In this document: piece after piece, positions 43,323 through 53,438 of the stretch
Layout: the number at the start of each line of letters is the position of its first letter
Position numbering within the stretch: position 1 is the stretch's first letter
Assembly: GCA_036389675.1 (NCBI GenBank)
Contig: DASVWI010000036.1
Span: 163,309 to 227,308 of the forward strand
Direction: 5' to 3'
Length of the DNA stretch: 64,000 nt
Origin: DASQYE01 sp036389675
GTDB lineage: Bacteria > Acidobacteriota > Blastocatellia > Pyrinomonadales > Pyrinomonadaceae
The notes under the pieces: model-generated
The model's input: the letters and a program-made list of their open reading frames with translations, nothing else
The model's database searches: none
What the model was told of the DNA's origin: nothing
Position numbers and translations under genes: made by a program

Positions 43323-46300
43323 ATGCCGAACAAAATTTCCCGATCCAGATTGATTCTCATGCTCTCGATCATCGCCGCCTTAAGCTTCGCGCTTCTGCGA
43401 AATACGGCCCCCGTAGCCACCGCGAGCGGCGGCGACAATATGGTTTCCGTTATCGTTGAGCTTCGCGATGAGCCGGCGGCGGTCTATAAAGCAAGAACAG
43501 AAAAGTCCGGCGGCCATGTCACGGACGAAGCGCTCTCAAGCTATCGCAGCCAGCTGCGCGCACGTCAGGACGATTTTCTGAAAGCCCTCGCCGCGCAGGG
43601 CACGACCTTCGCCGTCAAATCGCACGACATTAAAAACTTCGACGGCAGCCCCGCTTCCAAAATCGAGCTTCGTTACACGCTCGTCTATAACGGCATGACG
43701 CTGCTCGTGCCCTCCTCAGCCGTCAAGAGCATCAGCAATATGCCGCAGGTCAAGAAGGTTCATCCGGACGCGATGCTTCAGACGATGCTTAACCGGAGCG
43801 TCGGCTATATCAATGCGCCGCAGGTCTACGGCAAGTCGCAGGAGTTGTCGCAGTTCGACGATCTGCGCGAGGGTTACGAAGGTCAGGGCATGTACGTTTC
43901 CATCATAGACACCGGCGTGGATTGGACGCACCCGATGTTCGGTGGCGACCCAACTCCGCCCCGCCTCGGCGTCGCGCCCGTCTCGACCGCCGTGCCGACG
44001 AATCAGAAGGTTGTCTACTACCTGCCGCTCACAGACCTGGCCGTCGAAGACGGTTTCGGTCACGGCACGCACGTCGCCTCGACAGCCGCCGGCTATCTGG
44101 CACAGGCTCCCGGCGCGGATGGCCTGCCCAACACGGCTGACGACATACGCCTCCACGGCGTCGCGCCGCAGGCCAAGATCATGTCCTACAAAGTCTGTAG
44201 CGACATCAAGTCAACCGTCAGTCAGGTACAGTCCGTCGGCGGCTGCGCGAGCTCCGACACGATCATGGGTCTGGAAGATTCCGTCTCGCCCTTCACGCTG
44301 ACGGGCTTTCCGAAGCCGGTCGCGCACGTCATCAACATGAGCCTTGGAGGCTCGGGCGGCCCTGACAATCCGACGGCGGTTGCCGCCAGCAACGCCGCCC
44401 TGACAGGCACGACCGTCGTTGCCGCTTCCGGCAACTCCGGCCCCGGCGAAGGCACGACGGGCTCGCCCGCCGCCGGCACGCACGTCATCTCCGTCGGTGC
44501 GACGACGCACCCCGGTGCGGCTGGCTCTATCGCCTCCGTCGACTTGCTGCAAGCATCCGCCGTCAGCCAGAGCACGACCGGCGCGGTCACGCCCGCGAAG
44601 AATCTACCGGCGGCTTCCGGCTTCAACCGCCTCAAGCTCTATCCGATGGCGGGCACGCCCGCTCCGCCCGCCGGCTCGCTCGCCCAGCGCTACGTCTTGA
44701 TCAATAACCCGACGGTCGCATGGCCCGCCGCCGTATCCGGACGCATCGCACTGGTGAAAGACCCCGGGTTAACCTCAGCGACCTTCTTCGATGTCTCGAA
44801 CATGGCCGCAGCTTCGGGCGCTATCGCCGTCATCAATATCAGCGACTTGCAGAACCCAACGGCTGTGCGCGGCAGTATCCCTTCGGCCAACATCTCCGTC
44901 GCCGACGGCGAAGTGCTGATCGACGCCATCTCTTCGACGGATAACAACAACGTAGACCCAATCGACGGCACTTTGTCTGAACTCCCGATTCGCATGAACC
45001 CCAGCTTCAGCGATAGCTTCATGGGCGAGATGGCGGGCTTCAGCTCGCGCGGGCCTGTGCAGGGACTCGGACAGATCAAGCCTGATGTGAGCGCGCCCGG
45101 CGTGCAGGTGCTGGCGGCTGTCCCGCCCGCATCCCTGCTCGGCGCTCTGGCCGCCGCCGCTTCTCCCACCTCTCCGAACTATGGTTATCTGGACGGCACT
45201 TCGATGGCCTCGCCGCACACGGCGGGCGCGGCTGTCCTCGTCAGGCAGGCCCACATAGACTGGACGCCGGACGTGGTTCGCACCGTGCTTATCAATACGG
45301 CGACGAACATGCGTAACGAGTCGAACGCGCCGAAGGCGGATGGCCCGACGACCGCCGACTCGATCATCGCGCAGGGCGGCGGCTTGATTGACGTTAAAGA
45401 AGCGATCAACGCCAAGGCTTTGATGGGTGTGGCGGGCGACGGCATCGAGAAGCCCGGCATCCTCGGCAGCCACTCTTTCGGTGAAGTGCCTGTGGTCAAT
45501 ACCCGCACGACGCACACCTCGCCCGTCACCGTCACGATTCGTGACCTTTCGGGTGAAGGCGGAACATATAATCTGGCGGTCGCCAACAACCGTGACCTGC
45601 AAATCGCCGGCATCAGCGTGACGGTCTCGCAGCCGAGCGTCACCTTGCAGCCGAACGGCACGGCCACCTTCACCGTCAACGCCACCTTCGACGGCGACAA
45701 GATTCGCGATGTCGTCGCCGACAAGGGCAACGGCGTCGTCGAGAAGATTCAAATGCAGTGGTACGTCACAGCCAAACGGAGCGACAACGCCGAATCGCTG
45801 CGTATGCCGTTCTACTTCAAGCCTTCGACTTCCCTGCCCGCCAACACCGCGACGGAGACCCTCACGCAGGAGGGCACAGTCCCGGTCGGCGATCAGGGCT
45901 TAAAGCTCTCGTCGGGCCTGACCTACGTCGACGTGCCCTTTGATGTCAGCTCGTCCGTGATCAAGATCGAAGCGTCGACCGAATGGTTCGCGCGTCCGAC
46001 GGGTTCGCAGGAAGATCTGGACTACGAATTGCTCGACCCGGATGGGAACGTGATCGCCAGCTCCGGCGGCCCTGCGGGAGCTTCCGAGTACGTCAGCGTG
46101 ACGCCGACGAAGGCCGGCACTTACACGCACCGCATCGTCGGCTTCCAGAACGCGGCGACGGATTTCACCGTCACCACCACCTTTACCAAGGGCAGCGCGC
46201 CGCCCGCGCTTCAGGCCATCGCGGGAGAGTTCACGGACGCGCAGGGCAGGGCCGTGGACTTCGACGGCAGCTACACGCTCTCCTGGCAGGGCACTGGCAC

Positions 46301-47024
46301 AGAGACGGGCTACGAGGTCGAGCGCTCGACAGACGGCACGAACTACGTGGTCATCGCCGCCCTGAGCGGCAACCAGACCTCTCTGGCGCTCAACAATCAG
46401 CCGAACGGGCAGGTCTCTTACCGCGTGCGTTCGCTCATACCGGGACGCATAGGTTCTTACGTCACTCCGTCAAGCAACGCAGCGAGCATACTGGTTGACC
46501 TGCGCGGCAAGGTGGACATCACCGACCGGGTAGAGAAGGCCATCTCGAACGTCTCATTCGCTAATGGTGTCTTCAAGCTCGACCTCAACTTCAAGAACAT
46601 CTCCGCGTCCAACTACGTTCCGCTGGTCGAAGCCAATGTCCTGAGCATCAGCTCCACCTCCGGCACTGTCAGCGTGAAGAACGCGGACAACGGCGGCGAC
46701 GGCAAGAGCGCGGCGACGGCGGCGCTCTACCGCTACTCGAACCTGCTCGGAGCAGATCAGGTCTTTACGGCAGGAGAGACGACCGGGAATCGTAGCCTTG
46801 AGTTCAACGACCCGTCGGCAGAGATGTTCAACTTCTTCGTGCAGGTGACGGCATTCGAGACCGGGGCCGCAGGGATAACAGCCCCCGGCGGCGGCGCTGC
46901 ACAGGGCACAAGCTCCACCGGCGGCTCTTCCGGCTCTGGCACGTCCGTACAATCCCTGACGAAGGTGCTGCGCTTTACGGTCAACCCGCTGACCCGAACG
47001 GTCACAGCGCAGCTAATCCGTTAA
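43323..47024 (+). CDS. Large S8 subtilase with PA-like insert, paralog of the 47489 gene
   Basis: 1233 aa from the ATG at 43323 (a GTG lies at 43308). Signal/anchor helix, propeptide (VSVIVELRDEPAAVYKARTEKSG), catalytic Asp196 (VSIIDTGVDWTHPMFGG), His247 (GHGTHVASTAAGYLAQ) and Ser627 (DGTSMASPHTAGAAVLV). A protease-associated-type insert lies between His and Ser (RYVLINNPTVAWPAAVSGRI...). Beta-sandwich and fibronectin-III-like domains follow (YTLSWQGTGTETGYEVERST), then a conserved 140-residue C-terminal module, a Gly/Ser linker and a short beta tail. It aligns along its whole length with the next subtilase. Confidence 0.93.
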   Translation: MPNKISRSRLILMLSIIAALSFALLRNTAPVATASGGDNMVSVIVELRDEPAAVYKARTEKSGGHVTDEALSSYRSQLRARQDDFLKALAAQGTTFAVKSHDIKNFDGSPASKIELRYTLVYNGMTLLVPSSAVKSISNMPQVKKVHPDAMLQTMLNRSVGYINAPQVYGKSQELSQFDDLREGYEGQGMYVSIIDTGVDWTHPMFGGDPTPPRLGVAPVSTAVPTNQKVVYYLPLTDLAVEDGFGHGTHVASTAAGYLAQAPGADGLPNTADDIRLHGVAPQAKIMSYKVCSDIKSTVSQVQSVGGCASSDTIMGLEDSVSPFTLTGFPKPVAHVINMSLGGSGGPDNPTAVAASNAALTGTTVVAASGNSGPGEGTTGSPAAGTHVISVGATTHPGAAGSIASVDLLQASAVSQSTTGAVTPAKNLPAASGFNRLKLYPMAGTPAPPAGSLAQRYVLINNPTVAWPAAVSGRIALVKDPGLTSATFFDVSNMAAASGAIAVINISDLQNPTAVRGSIPSANISVADGEVLIDAISSTDNNNVDPIDGTLSELPIRMNPSFSDSFMGEMAGFSSRGPVQGLGQIKPDVSAPGVQVLAAVPPASLLGALAAAASPTSPNYGYLDGTSMASPHTAGAAVLVRQAHIDWTPDVVRTVLINTATNMRNESNAPKADGPTTADSIIAQGGGLIDVKEAINAKALMGVAGDGIEKPGILGSHSFGEVPVVNTRTTHTSPVTVTIRDLSGEGGTYNLAVANNRDLQIAGISVTVSQPSVTLQPNGTATFTVNATFDGDKIRDVVADKGNGVVEKIQMQWYVTAKRSDNAESLRMPFYFKPSTSLPANTATETLTQEGTVPVGDQGLKLSSGLTYVDVPFDVSSSVIKIEASTEWFARPTGSQEDLDYELLDPDGNVIASSGGPAGASEYVSVTPTKAGTYTHRIVGFQNAATDFTVTTTFTKGSAPPALQAIAGEFTDAQGRAVDFDGSYTLSWQGTGTETGYEVERSTDGTNYVVIAALSGNQTSLALNNQPNGQVSYRVRSLIPGRIGSYVTPSSNAASILVDLRGKVDITDRVEKAISNVSFANGVFKLDLNFKNISASNYVPLVEANVLSISSTSGTVSVKNADNGGDGKSAATAALYRYSNLLGADQVFTAGETTGNRSLEFNDPSAEMFNFFVQVTAFETGAAGITAPGGGAAQGTSSTGGSSGSGTSVQSLTKVLRFTVNPLTRTVTAQLIR

Positions 47025-47050
47025 CAAAAGGGCACTCGGCCAACAGAAAC

Positions 47051-47089
47051 AAGGCGCGTGCGGGCTTCGTCGAAGCCCACACGCGCTTT
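47051..47089. terminator. Hairpin terminator after the 43323 subtilase
   Basis: Stem AAGGCGCGTGCGGGCTTCG / CGAAGCCCACACGCGCTTT with a single-base loop, 27 bp after the stop codon, ending in TTT. Confidence 0.8.
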
Positions 47090-47100
47090 GTCGAGAATAC

Positions 47101-47176
47101 AGGTCAGTACCGCCTGCGGTAGCGGGCGGGTCTGCAATGTTGAGTACCCGCCCGCTACCGCAGGCGGTACTGACCT
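47101..47176. repeat. 76-bp palindromic element, copy 3
   Basis: Perfect 30-bp arms identical to copies 1 and 2, but with an unrelated 16-bp loop (TCTGCAATGTTGAGTA). It sits between a terminator and the regulatory region of the next subtilase. Confidence 0.9.
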
Positions 47177-47229
47177 CTCTCTGTACCGAATCGTGACAAA
47201 CGGGTCGTTCCCTCTGCGGGGAAGCCAAA

Positions 47230-47246
47230 CTCAAGTTTTCCTCAAG
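47230..47246 (+). promoter_or_regulatory. Upstream CTCAAG direct repeat pair (47-kb subtilase)
   Basis: CTCAAG at 47230-47235 and 47241-47246 (11-bp pitch). The core CTCAAGTTTTCCTCAA is identical to the pair at 40348. It lies 83 bp upstream of the main pair and is not followed by a suitable -10. Confidence 0.6.
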
Positions 47247-47312
47247 TCTGCACGCAAGCGTAAAAGTCCCGTTTTTACCGCCATTTTCACAGGTTTTTCT
47301 TTTCCCCTATGC

Positions 47313-47345
47313 CTCAAGCTTTTCTCAAGCCCGGTTCGCTATCTT
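47313..47345 (+). promoter_or_regulatory. SARP-type promoter of the 47489 subtilase
   Basis: CTCAAG at 47313-47318 and 47324-47329 (11-bp pitch), 10 bp to the -10-like TATCTT (47340-47345), then GTCAGTTAACGG. Nearly superimposable on the site at 40442-40474. The start codon is about 145 bp downstream. Confidence 0.72.
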
Positions 47346-47488
47346 CACACCGTCAGTTAACGGGAAACAGTTACCTCGCATCGCTTGAAAAACCACAGAC
47401 GGGGCTGCCGCTTCCACTTCAGCAATGAGATGAGAGCCCCCGGTCGCCATTATTCGAGAAACTACAACAACTTTTGGAGGTCGCCTAC

Positions 47489-50400
47489 ATGCTCGGCAAA
47501 TTCTTTCAGCTTCGTATAGCTTTCGCGCTTCTGGTGATCGTCGCCTGCGGCGCTTTACTGCTTAATCACGTCCGAACGACTTCGGCCAGCTCCACGGCTG
47601 GTCTTTCTTCCGTCATTGTCGAGCTGCGCGACGACCCGGCGGCTGTCTATAAAGCCAAGGCCGAAAAGTCCGGCGCTAAGATCACGGACGAGGCGCTGCA
47701 ATCTTATCGCGACACACTGCGCGTCAAACAGGATCAGTTTTTGGACGCGCTGCGCGCTCAGGGCGTAAACTTTAACGTCGAGTCCGTCAACATCAACGAC
47801 TTCACCGGCCAGCTCGCCGCCAAGATAGATTATCGCTTCACGCTCGTCTATAACGGCATGACCCTGGCCGTCCCGTCCTCGGCCATCCCCGTCATCAAGA
47901 GCATGCCGCAGGTCAAGGACGTGCAGCAGAACGGTATGCTGCACATCGCGCTTGAGCGCAGCGTCGACTACATACAGGCCCCGCCGGTCTACGGAAAGAC
48001 GCAGGAGCTGACGGCCTTTGACGACCTGCGCGAGGGCTACGAAGGGCAGGGCATGAACATCGCCGTGCTCGACACTGGCATCGAGTGGGCACACGAGATG
48101 TTCGGCGGCGACCCGACCCCGCCGCGTCTGGGCGTTGCGCCGCCCACCGCCGCCGTCAACACCAACAAGAAGGTGATCTATTACCTGCCGATAGTGGGAA
48201 CGAAGGACGGCTACGGTCACGGCACGGCTGCCGCGTCTAACTCCGCAGGCTATCTGGGCATCGCTCCCGGCGCGGACAAGATTCCGGGCACAGCCGACGA
48301 CATTAAGATTCACGGCGTCGCTCCGCAGGCCCGCCTAATGGGCTACAAGGTTTGCGCCGACGTGGGCCGCTGTCCCGAAGCGGCGACGATTCTCGCCGTC
48401 GAGGATGCTGTCTCGCCCTTCACGCTGACAGGCTCTCCGAAGCCCGTCGCGCACGTCATCAATCTTTCATTGGGCGGCGCGGGCGGCCCGGACGACGCGT
48501 CGGCTGTCGCCTGCGACAACGCCGTCAAGCTCGGCACAATCGTCGTCGCCTCCGCCGGTAACGAAGGCCCCGGCGACGGGACGGTCGGCTCTCCCGCCGC
48601 AGGCAGGCGCGTCATCGGCGTCGGCGCTAACACAGACCCCGGCACGGGCGTCAACACAGCCGACGTGATCGGCGGCACGACCGGCATGAAGGCCATCGCC
48701 ATGGACGGCTCGCCCGCAGTGCTGACAGACATCGCACAGAATTTCGTCTACTGCGGTCTGGGCGAAACGCCCGACACTATCCCTGATTCCGTGCGCGGCA
48801 AGATCGCTCTGATCATGCGCGGAAGCACCGTTAACACTCCCGAGCTGCCGGCGGCTGGAAGCCTCGGCACGGGGCTCTTCCAGACCAAGACCTACTGGGC
48901 GACGGCCAAGGGCGCGATTGCCGTCATCTTCATCAACAATGTGGACGGCGAGCTCGGCTCTACGACCGTTCGCGCTTCGGCGATTCCTGTGTTCGGCATG
49001 TCGCAGACGAATGGCCGCTACCTGCTCTCGCTGCTCGGCGCACCGGCCAGCAATCCTGACAACGCACCCGTCGGAACAGTCTCGACACAGGTGCTTCGCA
49101 TCAACAAAACGCTCGTCTTTTCGCCCGACATGGCCGACTTCAGCTCGCGCGGCCCCGTTCAGGGACTCGGGCAGATCAAGCCGGATGTGACCGCGCCCGG
49201 CGTCGCCATTCTTTCCGCGACAGTGCGCGCGGGCTCTGCGGATTCAAACACCGGAACGATGTTCGACCCGACCGGCTACATTCACGCCAGCGGCACGAGC
49301 TTCTCCGGCCCGCACGTCACGGGCGCAGCCGCCATCGTCAAGCAGGCGCATCTTGACTGGAATCCTGACATGGTACGCACGGCGCTCATCAACACGGCGA
49401 CCAACCTGCGTAGCGCGGGCGGCACGCCGAAGGCCGACGGGCTCGCCGCCGACTCGATCATCGCGCAGGGCGGCGGTCTGATCAGCGTCGCCGGGGCCGT
49501 CAACGCGAAGGCTTTGATGGGTGTGGCGGGCGACGGCATCGACCAGCCTAGCATCCTCGGCAGCCACTCTTTCGGCGCAGTCCCTGTCATCAACTCGCGC
49601 GTCACGCACACGGAGACCAAGACCGTCACCATTCAGGACGTTTCCGGTCAGGGCGGAACCTACACGCTCTCGGTCATCAACAATCGTGGGCTTGAGCGCA
49701 ACGGAATCTCTGCGACGACCAGCACGCAGACCATCAACGTGCCCGCGGGCGGAACGGCCACCTTCGACGTCAGCGCCATTGTTGACGGCAACGTGGTTCG
49801 CGACACGACCGAGCCCATACAAATGCAGTGGTACGTCGTGGCGAAGAATGCCAGCGGTCAGGTGCATATGCCCTTCTTCATGGTGCTGACGCCGACGCTT
49901 CCGGCGGGCGCAGCCGCGAGCGAGCCGCTCAATTTCGCGGGCAACATACCGGCGAGCGATGGCGGCCTCCAACTGCTCGAAGGCACGACCTATCAGGACT
50001 ACACCTTTACGACCGATTCGCCCGCCGCTCAGCTTGATGTCACGCTCGATTGGGCCGAGCAGGTTGACGACGTGTTCGCAGATCTGGACTTCTACCTTTA
50101 CGGCCCGGACGGCGCTGAGGTCACGAACTCGGCTGAAGCGGGCGGCCCGGAACATATCGAAACTCAGATCAATACACCCGGCACGTACACTCTGCGCGTG
50201 GTCGGCTTCGCCAATGGCCCTACGGACTACACCATCTCCGGCAGCGTCTCGAAGGGCGGCGCAGCGCCGAACGTGCAGGCCATCGCAGGAGAGTTTACGG
50301 ATGCCGCGGGCAAGGCCGTGGACTTCGACGGCAGCTACACGCTCTCCTGGCAGCCGGTCGGCAACGCCGACAAGTTCGAGATCGAGCATTCGACCGACGG

Positions 50401-51085
50401 CACGAACTACGAGGTCGTCGGGCAGGTCGCCGGTAACGTCACCAGCCAGACCTTCGCGAATCAGGCGAATGGCACGCATTCCTATCGTGTACGCGCGCTC
50501 ACGCCCGGACAGATTGGCGCTTACGTCACTCCGCCGAGCAACGCGACGAGCATACTGGTTGACCTGCGCGGCAAGGTGGACATCACCACGCAGATAGAGA
50601 AAGCCATCTCGAACGTCTCATTCGCTAATGGGGTCTTCAAGCTCGACCTCGCCTTTAAGAATATGTCGGCCAACGCCTACGTGCCCATCGTCGACCTTCA
50701 GGTCGTGAGCATCAGCGCCACGTCCAACACCGTCACGGTCAAGAACGCGGAGAACGGCGGCGACGGCAAGAGCACGGCGACGGCGGCGCTCTTCGGATAC
50801 TCGAACCGGCTCGGGGCGGATCAGGTGTTGAGCGCGGGCGAGACGACTGGAACGAGGACGCTTGAGTTCAACGACCCGGCAGCCGAGATGTTCAACTTCT
50901 ACGTGCAGGTGACGGCCTACGAGAACGGGGCGACACCGGCAGCATCGGGCGGCGCTGCTGCGTCGAGCCCCGCCGCGGGCGGCTCATCCACGAGTCCCAC
51001 CGGCTCTTTACCGAAACTGACGGGATTGCTGCGTATCACTGCCAATCCGTTGACGAAGACGGTCACGGCGCAGCTAGTCCGTTAA
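47489..51085 (+). CDS. Large S8 subtilase with PA-like insert and Fn3-like domains
   Basis: 1198 aa from the ATG at 47489, with TTTGGAGG upstream. Same architecture as the preceding paralog: anchor helix, propeptide (SSVIVELRDDPAAVYKAKAEKSG), Asp195 (IAVLDTGIEWAHEMFGG), His244 (YGHGTAAASNSAGYLG), PA-like insert, Ser604 (SGTSFSGPHVTGAAAIV), beta domains, Fn3-like YTLSWQPVGNADKFEIEHST and the shared C-terminal module (ISNVSFANGVFKLDL). The usual GHGTHVA reads GHGTAAA, but the catalytic His is kept. Two CTCAAG repeat pairs lie upstream. Confidence 0.93.
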   Translation: MLGKFFQLRIAFALLVIVACGALLLNHVRTTSASSTAGLSSVIVELRDDPAAVYKAKAEKSGAKITDEALQSYRDTLRVKQDQFLDALRAQGVNFNVESVNINDFTGQLAAKIDYRFTLVYNGMTLAVPSSAIPVIKSMPQVKDVQQNGMLHIALERSVDYIQAPPVYGKTQELTAFDDLREGYEGQGMNIAVLDTGIEWAHEMFGGDPTPPRLGVAPPTAAVNTNKKVIYYLPIVGTKDGYGHGTAAASNSAGYLGIAPGADKIPGTADDIKIHGVAPQARLMGYKVCADVGRCPEAATILAVEDAVSPFTLTGSPKPVAHVINLSLGGAGGPDDASAVACDNAVKLGTIVVASAGNEGPGDGTVGSPAAGRRVIGVGANTDPGTGVNTADVIGGTTGMKAIAMDGSPAVLTDIAQNFVYCGLGETPDTIPDSVRGKIALIMRGSTVNTPELPAAGSLGTGLFQTKTYWATAKGAIAVIFINNVDGELGSTTVRASAIPVFGMSQTNGRYLLSLLGAPASNPDNAPVGTVSTQVLRINKTLVFSPDMADFSSRGPVQGLGQIKPDVTAPGVAILSATVRAGSADSNTGTMFDPTGYIHASGTSFSGPHVTGAAAIVKQAHLDWNPDMVRTALINTATNLRSAGGTPKADGLAADSIIAQGGGLISVAGAVNAKALMGVAGDGIDQPSILGSHSFGAVPVINSRVTHTETKTVTIQDVSGQGGTYTLSVINNRGLERNGISATTSTQTINVPAGGTATFDVSAIVDGNVVRDTTEPIQMQWYVVAKNASGQVHMPFFMVLTPTLPAGAAASEPLNFAGNIPASDGGLQLLEGTTYQDYTFTTDSPAAQLDVTLDWAEQVDDVFADLDFYLYGPDGAEVTNSAEAGGPEHIETQINTPGTYTLRVVGFANGPTDYTISGSVSKGGAAPNVQAIAGEFTDAAGKAVDFDGSYTLSWQPVGNADKFEIEHSTDGTNYEVVGQVAGNVTSQTFANQANGTHSYRVRALTPGQIGAYVTPPSNATSILVDLRGKVDITTQIEKAISNVSFANGVFKLDLAFKNMSANAYVPIVDLQVVSISATSNTVTVKNAENGGDGKSTATAALFGYSNRLGADQVLSAGETTGTRTLEFNDPAAEMFNFYVQVTAYENGATPAASGGAAASSPAAGGSSTSPTGSLPKLTGLLRITANPLTKTVTAQLVR

Positions 51086-51093
51086 TCGAGCGA

Positions 51094-51130
51094 GTCGCGG
51101 CGTCGCTTTGTCGGGGAGCGACGCTGCGGC
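51094..51130. terminator. Hairpin after the 47489 subtilase
   Basis: Stem GTCGCGGCGTCGCT / AGCGACGCTGCGGC (one mismatch) with a TTGTCGGGG loop just after the stop codon. No T tract. Confidence 0.7.
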
Positions 51131-51226
51131 TTCCGCCGGTTCAGGGCGCGGCCTGTCAAACTACGGGCAGCGCTCTGAGCCGGCAGGAGAGAATACTTTC
51201 AGGCCCTTGACGAGAAGGAGACAGCA

Positions 51227-53293
51227 ATGAAAAAGGCGCTCACAGCAATCTCGATATTCGTCCTCGCGCTCATGCTTCAAACGGCTGGCAGGGCGACGGC
51301 GACCACCTCTTCCGCGCAGGTAGACCCGCTCATCGCAAGGTATCTATCGACACGGGCGCTCGGCACAAAGATGCCTGTGATCATCACCTACAGGAGCACG
51401 CCGACCTCCACGGAGCTCGGCAGGCTGCAAGCCGTCGGCATCACGAAGGGTTTCGCGCTGCGAGAGCTTCCGATGGTCATCGCCGATCTGAATCTGGCGC
51501 AGGTCGAGGCCGTGAAAAGACAGCCGGGCGTGCGCTCCGTCTGGGCCAACCGCGTGATGAAGAATTTTACGAGCTCAAGCCGCCGCTTCATCGGCGTGCC
51601 GCAGATGATGGCCGACGGCGCTGTGACGAGAGCGAACACGGCCAATCCTGGCATGCCCATCTCGGGCAAGGGCGTCGGCATTGGCTACGTCGACACGGGC
51701 ATTGACGGCACGCAGGAAGACCTCAAGTTCGGCTTCAAGACGAGACAGAACGTGATTCAGCCGCTCGCGCAGGGCGTGGTCTCCGATGCCGGGCTCGTCC
51801 TCGGCGTCGGCATCTCCATCTCCGATCTGGTCGCGGGCACAGGATTTGTGCCGCCCATCTACATTGAGAACGCGCCGACCTCCGACCTCGAATCCGGCCA
51901 CGGTACGCACGGTGCGGGCGTCGCGGCGGGCACTGGCGCAAACTCCGGCGGCTTCTTCGGCGGAGTCGCGGCGGGCGCTCACCTGGTCGGCGTCGACACG
52001 GGCGACGATAAGGGCCTGCCACTGGTCGCCATCCTCGGCGCTTTCGATTACATGCTCGTCAAACAGTTCGACTACAACATTCGCGTCGTCAACAACTCTT
52101 GGGGAGACATCTACTCGGCGGAGGCCGTGAGCGCAAACGACCCCGTCAACATCTCCACGCGCATGATGCACGACCGCAACATGACGGTCGTGTTCGCCGC
52201 CGGTAACGACGGAAGCACAGACGATGCGATCAATCCTTACTCGACGATGCCATGGACGATATCGGTCGCGGCAGGCGAGAAGGAAGGCTACGGCTCGCCG
52301 GCAGATTTCAGCTCGCGCGGCAAGAACAACGGCACGGACGCGGACGTGGCCGGCATGCCCGCGGATGAAACGGCACAGCCCAACCTGCGCCCGGACATCA
52401 CAGCGCCCGGTGTTGCGATCATCTCGGTGCGCGCTCACGGCGCTTCGCCTCTGATGGCCGCCAGCGGACAACTCAACGGCGATGCGGTCAATATCCCCGT
52501 CGCCTTTCAACCCAACTACCTTTCGTCGCAGGGCACTAGCTTCGCCTGCCCGCACGTCTCGGGCGTCGTCGCGCTTCTGATGGAAGCCGACTCGACGCTG
52601 ACGCCCGATCAGGTCATCACCATTCTCAGGGAGACGGCCAATCCCATGCCCTACGAAGAGAGGGTCGTCGGCGCTGGCTACGTCGACGCGCACAACGCCG
52701 TCCGCCGCGTGCTGGGTCTTACGGCTGTCGCGCACACGGCCAATCTGTTCCCGCCCGAGAATCTTGAGATCGTTGATCTGGCGGGCGATAACCTCGGCAC
52801 GGCGGCGCAGGACATACGCAGCGTCGATTACTACTATGACGCCGCGAAGAGCGAGCTTGTCTACACGATGGAGGTCACAGACCTTTCGGCTCGCACGGTC
52901 AATAATGCATGGAACATCTCATCGGTCTTCGTCACAGACGTTAACCCGACCACCGGAGCGGTCACGAGTAAGACGCTCTTCGTCTCGGCGTTAACGACCG
53001 AGACGGGCGGCATGGCCTACAGCTACGGCACGATCTCCAAGCTGCCGAACGGCTCGAACTCGCAGGACGATATAGGTGCTCCAACGGGCACGATCAACGG
53101 CAATCAGATCGTTATCCGGCTCACGCTGAAACAGATCAACGAAGCGCTGTGGGGAGCGAACACGACGAAGACGGCGCTCGGCCACACCTCCACCTCGACG
53201 AGCGCCATCGGGCAAATCGTGGTCGGTGCTCTGGGCTCCGGGCTGCTCTACCCGGCTGACACGGCGAGCGGGCGCGACTTCGTATTGCAGTAA
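51227..53293 (+). CDS. S8 subtilase, short form
   Basis: 688 aa. ATG at 51227 with AAGGAG upstream. Signal peptide, propeptide (MPVIITYRSTPTSTELGRLQAVG), and catalytic Asp156 (IGYVDTGIDGTQEDLKFG), His225 (GHGTHGAGVAAGTG) and Ser438 (QGTSFACPHVSGVVALLM). The C-terminal 170 residues form a beta-rich domain of unknown type (NLEIVDLAGDNLGTAAQDIR...), different from the SLH tails of its neighbours. Secreted protease; likely released rather than anchored. Confidence 0.92.
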   Translation: MKKALTAISIFVLALMLQTAGRATATTSSAQVDPLIARYLSTRALGTKMPVIITYRSTPTSTELGRLQAVGITKGFALRELPMVIADLNLAQVEAVKRQPGVRSVWANRVMKNFTSSSRRFIGVPQMMADGAVTRANTANPGMPISGKGVGIGYVDTGIDGTQEDLKFGFKTRQNVIQPLAQGVVSDAGLVLGVGISISDLVAGTGFVPPIYIENAPTSDLESGHGTHGAGVAAGTGANSGGFFGGVAAGAHLVGVDTGDDKGLPLVAILGAFDYMLVKQFDYNIRVVNNSWGDIYSAEAVSANDPVNISTRMMHDRNMTVVFAAGNDGSTDDAINPYSTMPWTISVAAGEKEGYGSPADFSSRGKNNGTDADVAGMPADETAQPNLRPDITAPGVAIISVRAHGASPLMAASGQLNGDAVNIPVAFQPNYLSSQGTSFACPHVSGVVALLMEADSTLTPDQVITILRETANPMPYEERVVGAGYVDAHNAVRRVLGLTAVAHTANLFPPENLEIVDLAGDNLGTAAQDIRSVDYYYDAAKSELVYTMEVTDLSARTVNNAWNISSVFVTDVNPTTGAVTSKTLFVSALTTETGGMAYSYGTISKLPNGSNSQDDIGAPTGTINGNQIVIRLTLKQINEALWGANTTKTALGHTSTSTSAIGQIVVGALGSGLLYPADTASGRDFVLQ

Positions 53294-53304
53294 GCGGCTC
53301 AAGC

Positions 53305-53342
53305 CCATCAAGGAAGAGCGCTCGCGCTCTTCCTTGATGGGC
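53305..53342. terminator. Rho-independent-like terminator after the 51227 subtilase
   Basis: A perfect stem CCCATCAAGGAAGAGC / GCTCTTCCTTGATGGG around GCTCGC, 12 bp after the stop codon. Confidence 0.85.
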
Positions 53343-53438
53343 GTTGGCCCAATGATTTAGACCAATTATCAACCTTGAGAGCTTTTTTCGAACGTCCTCG
53401 CAGACTGTTGGCTTCCAGTCGAGCGGTCTCTCCCCGAT

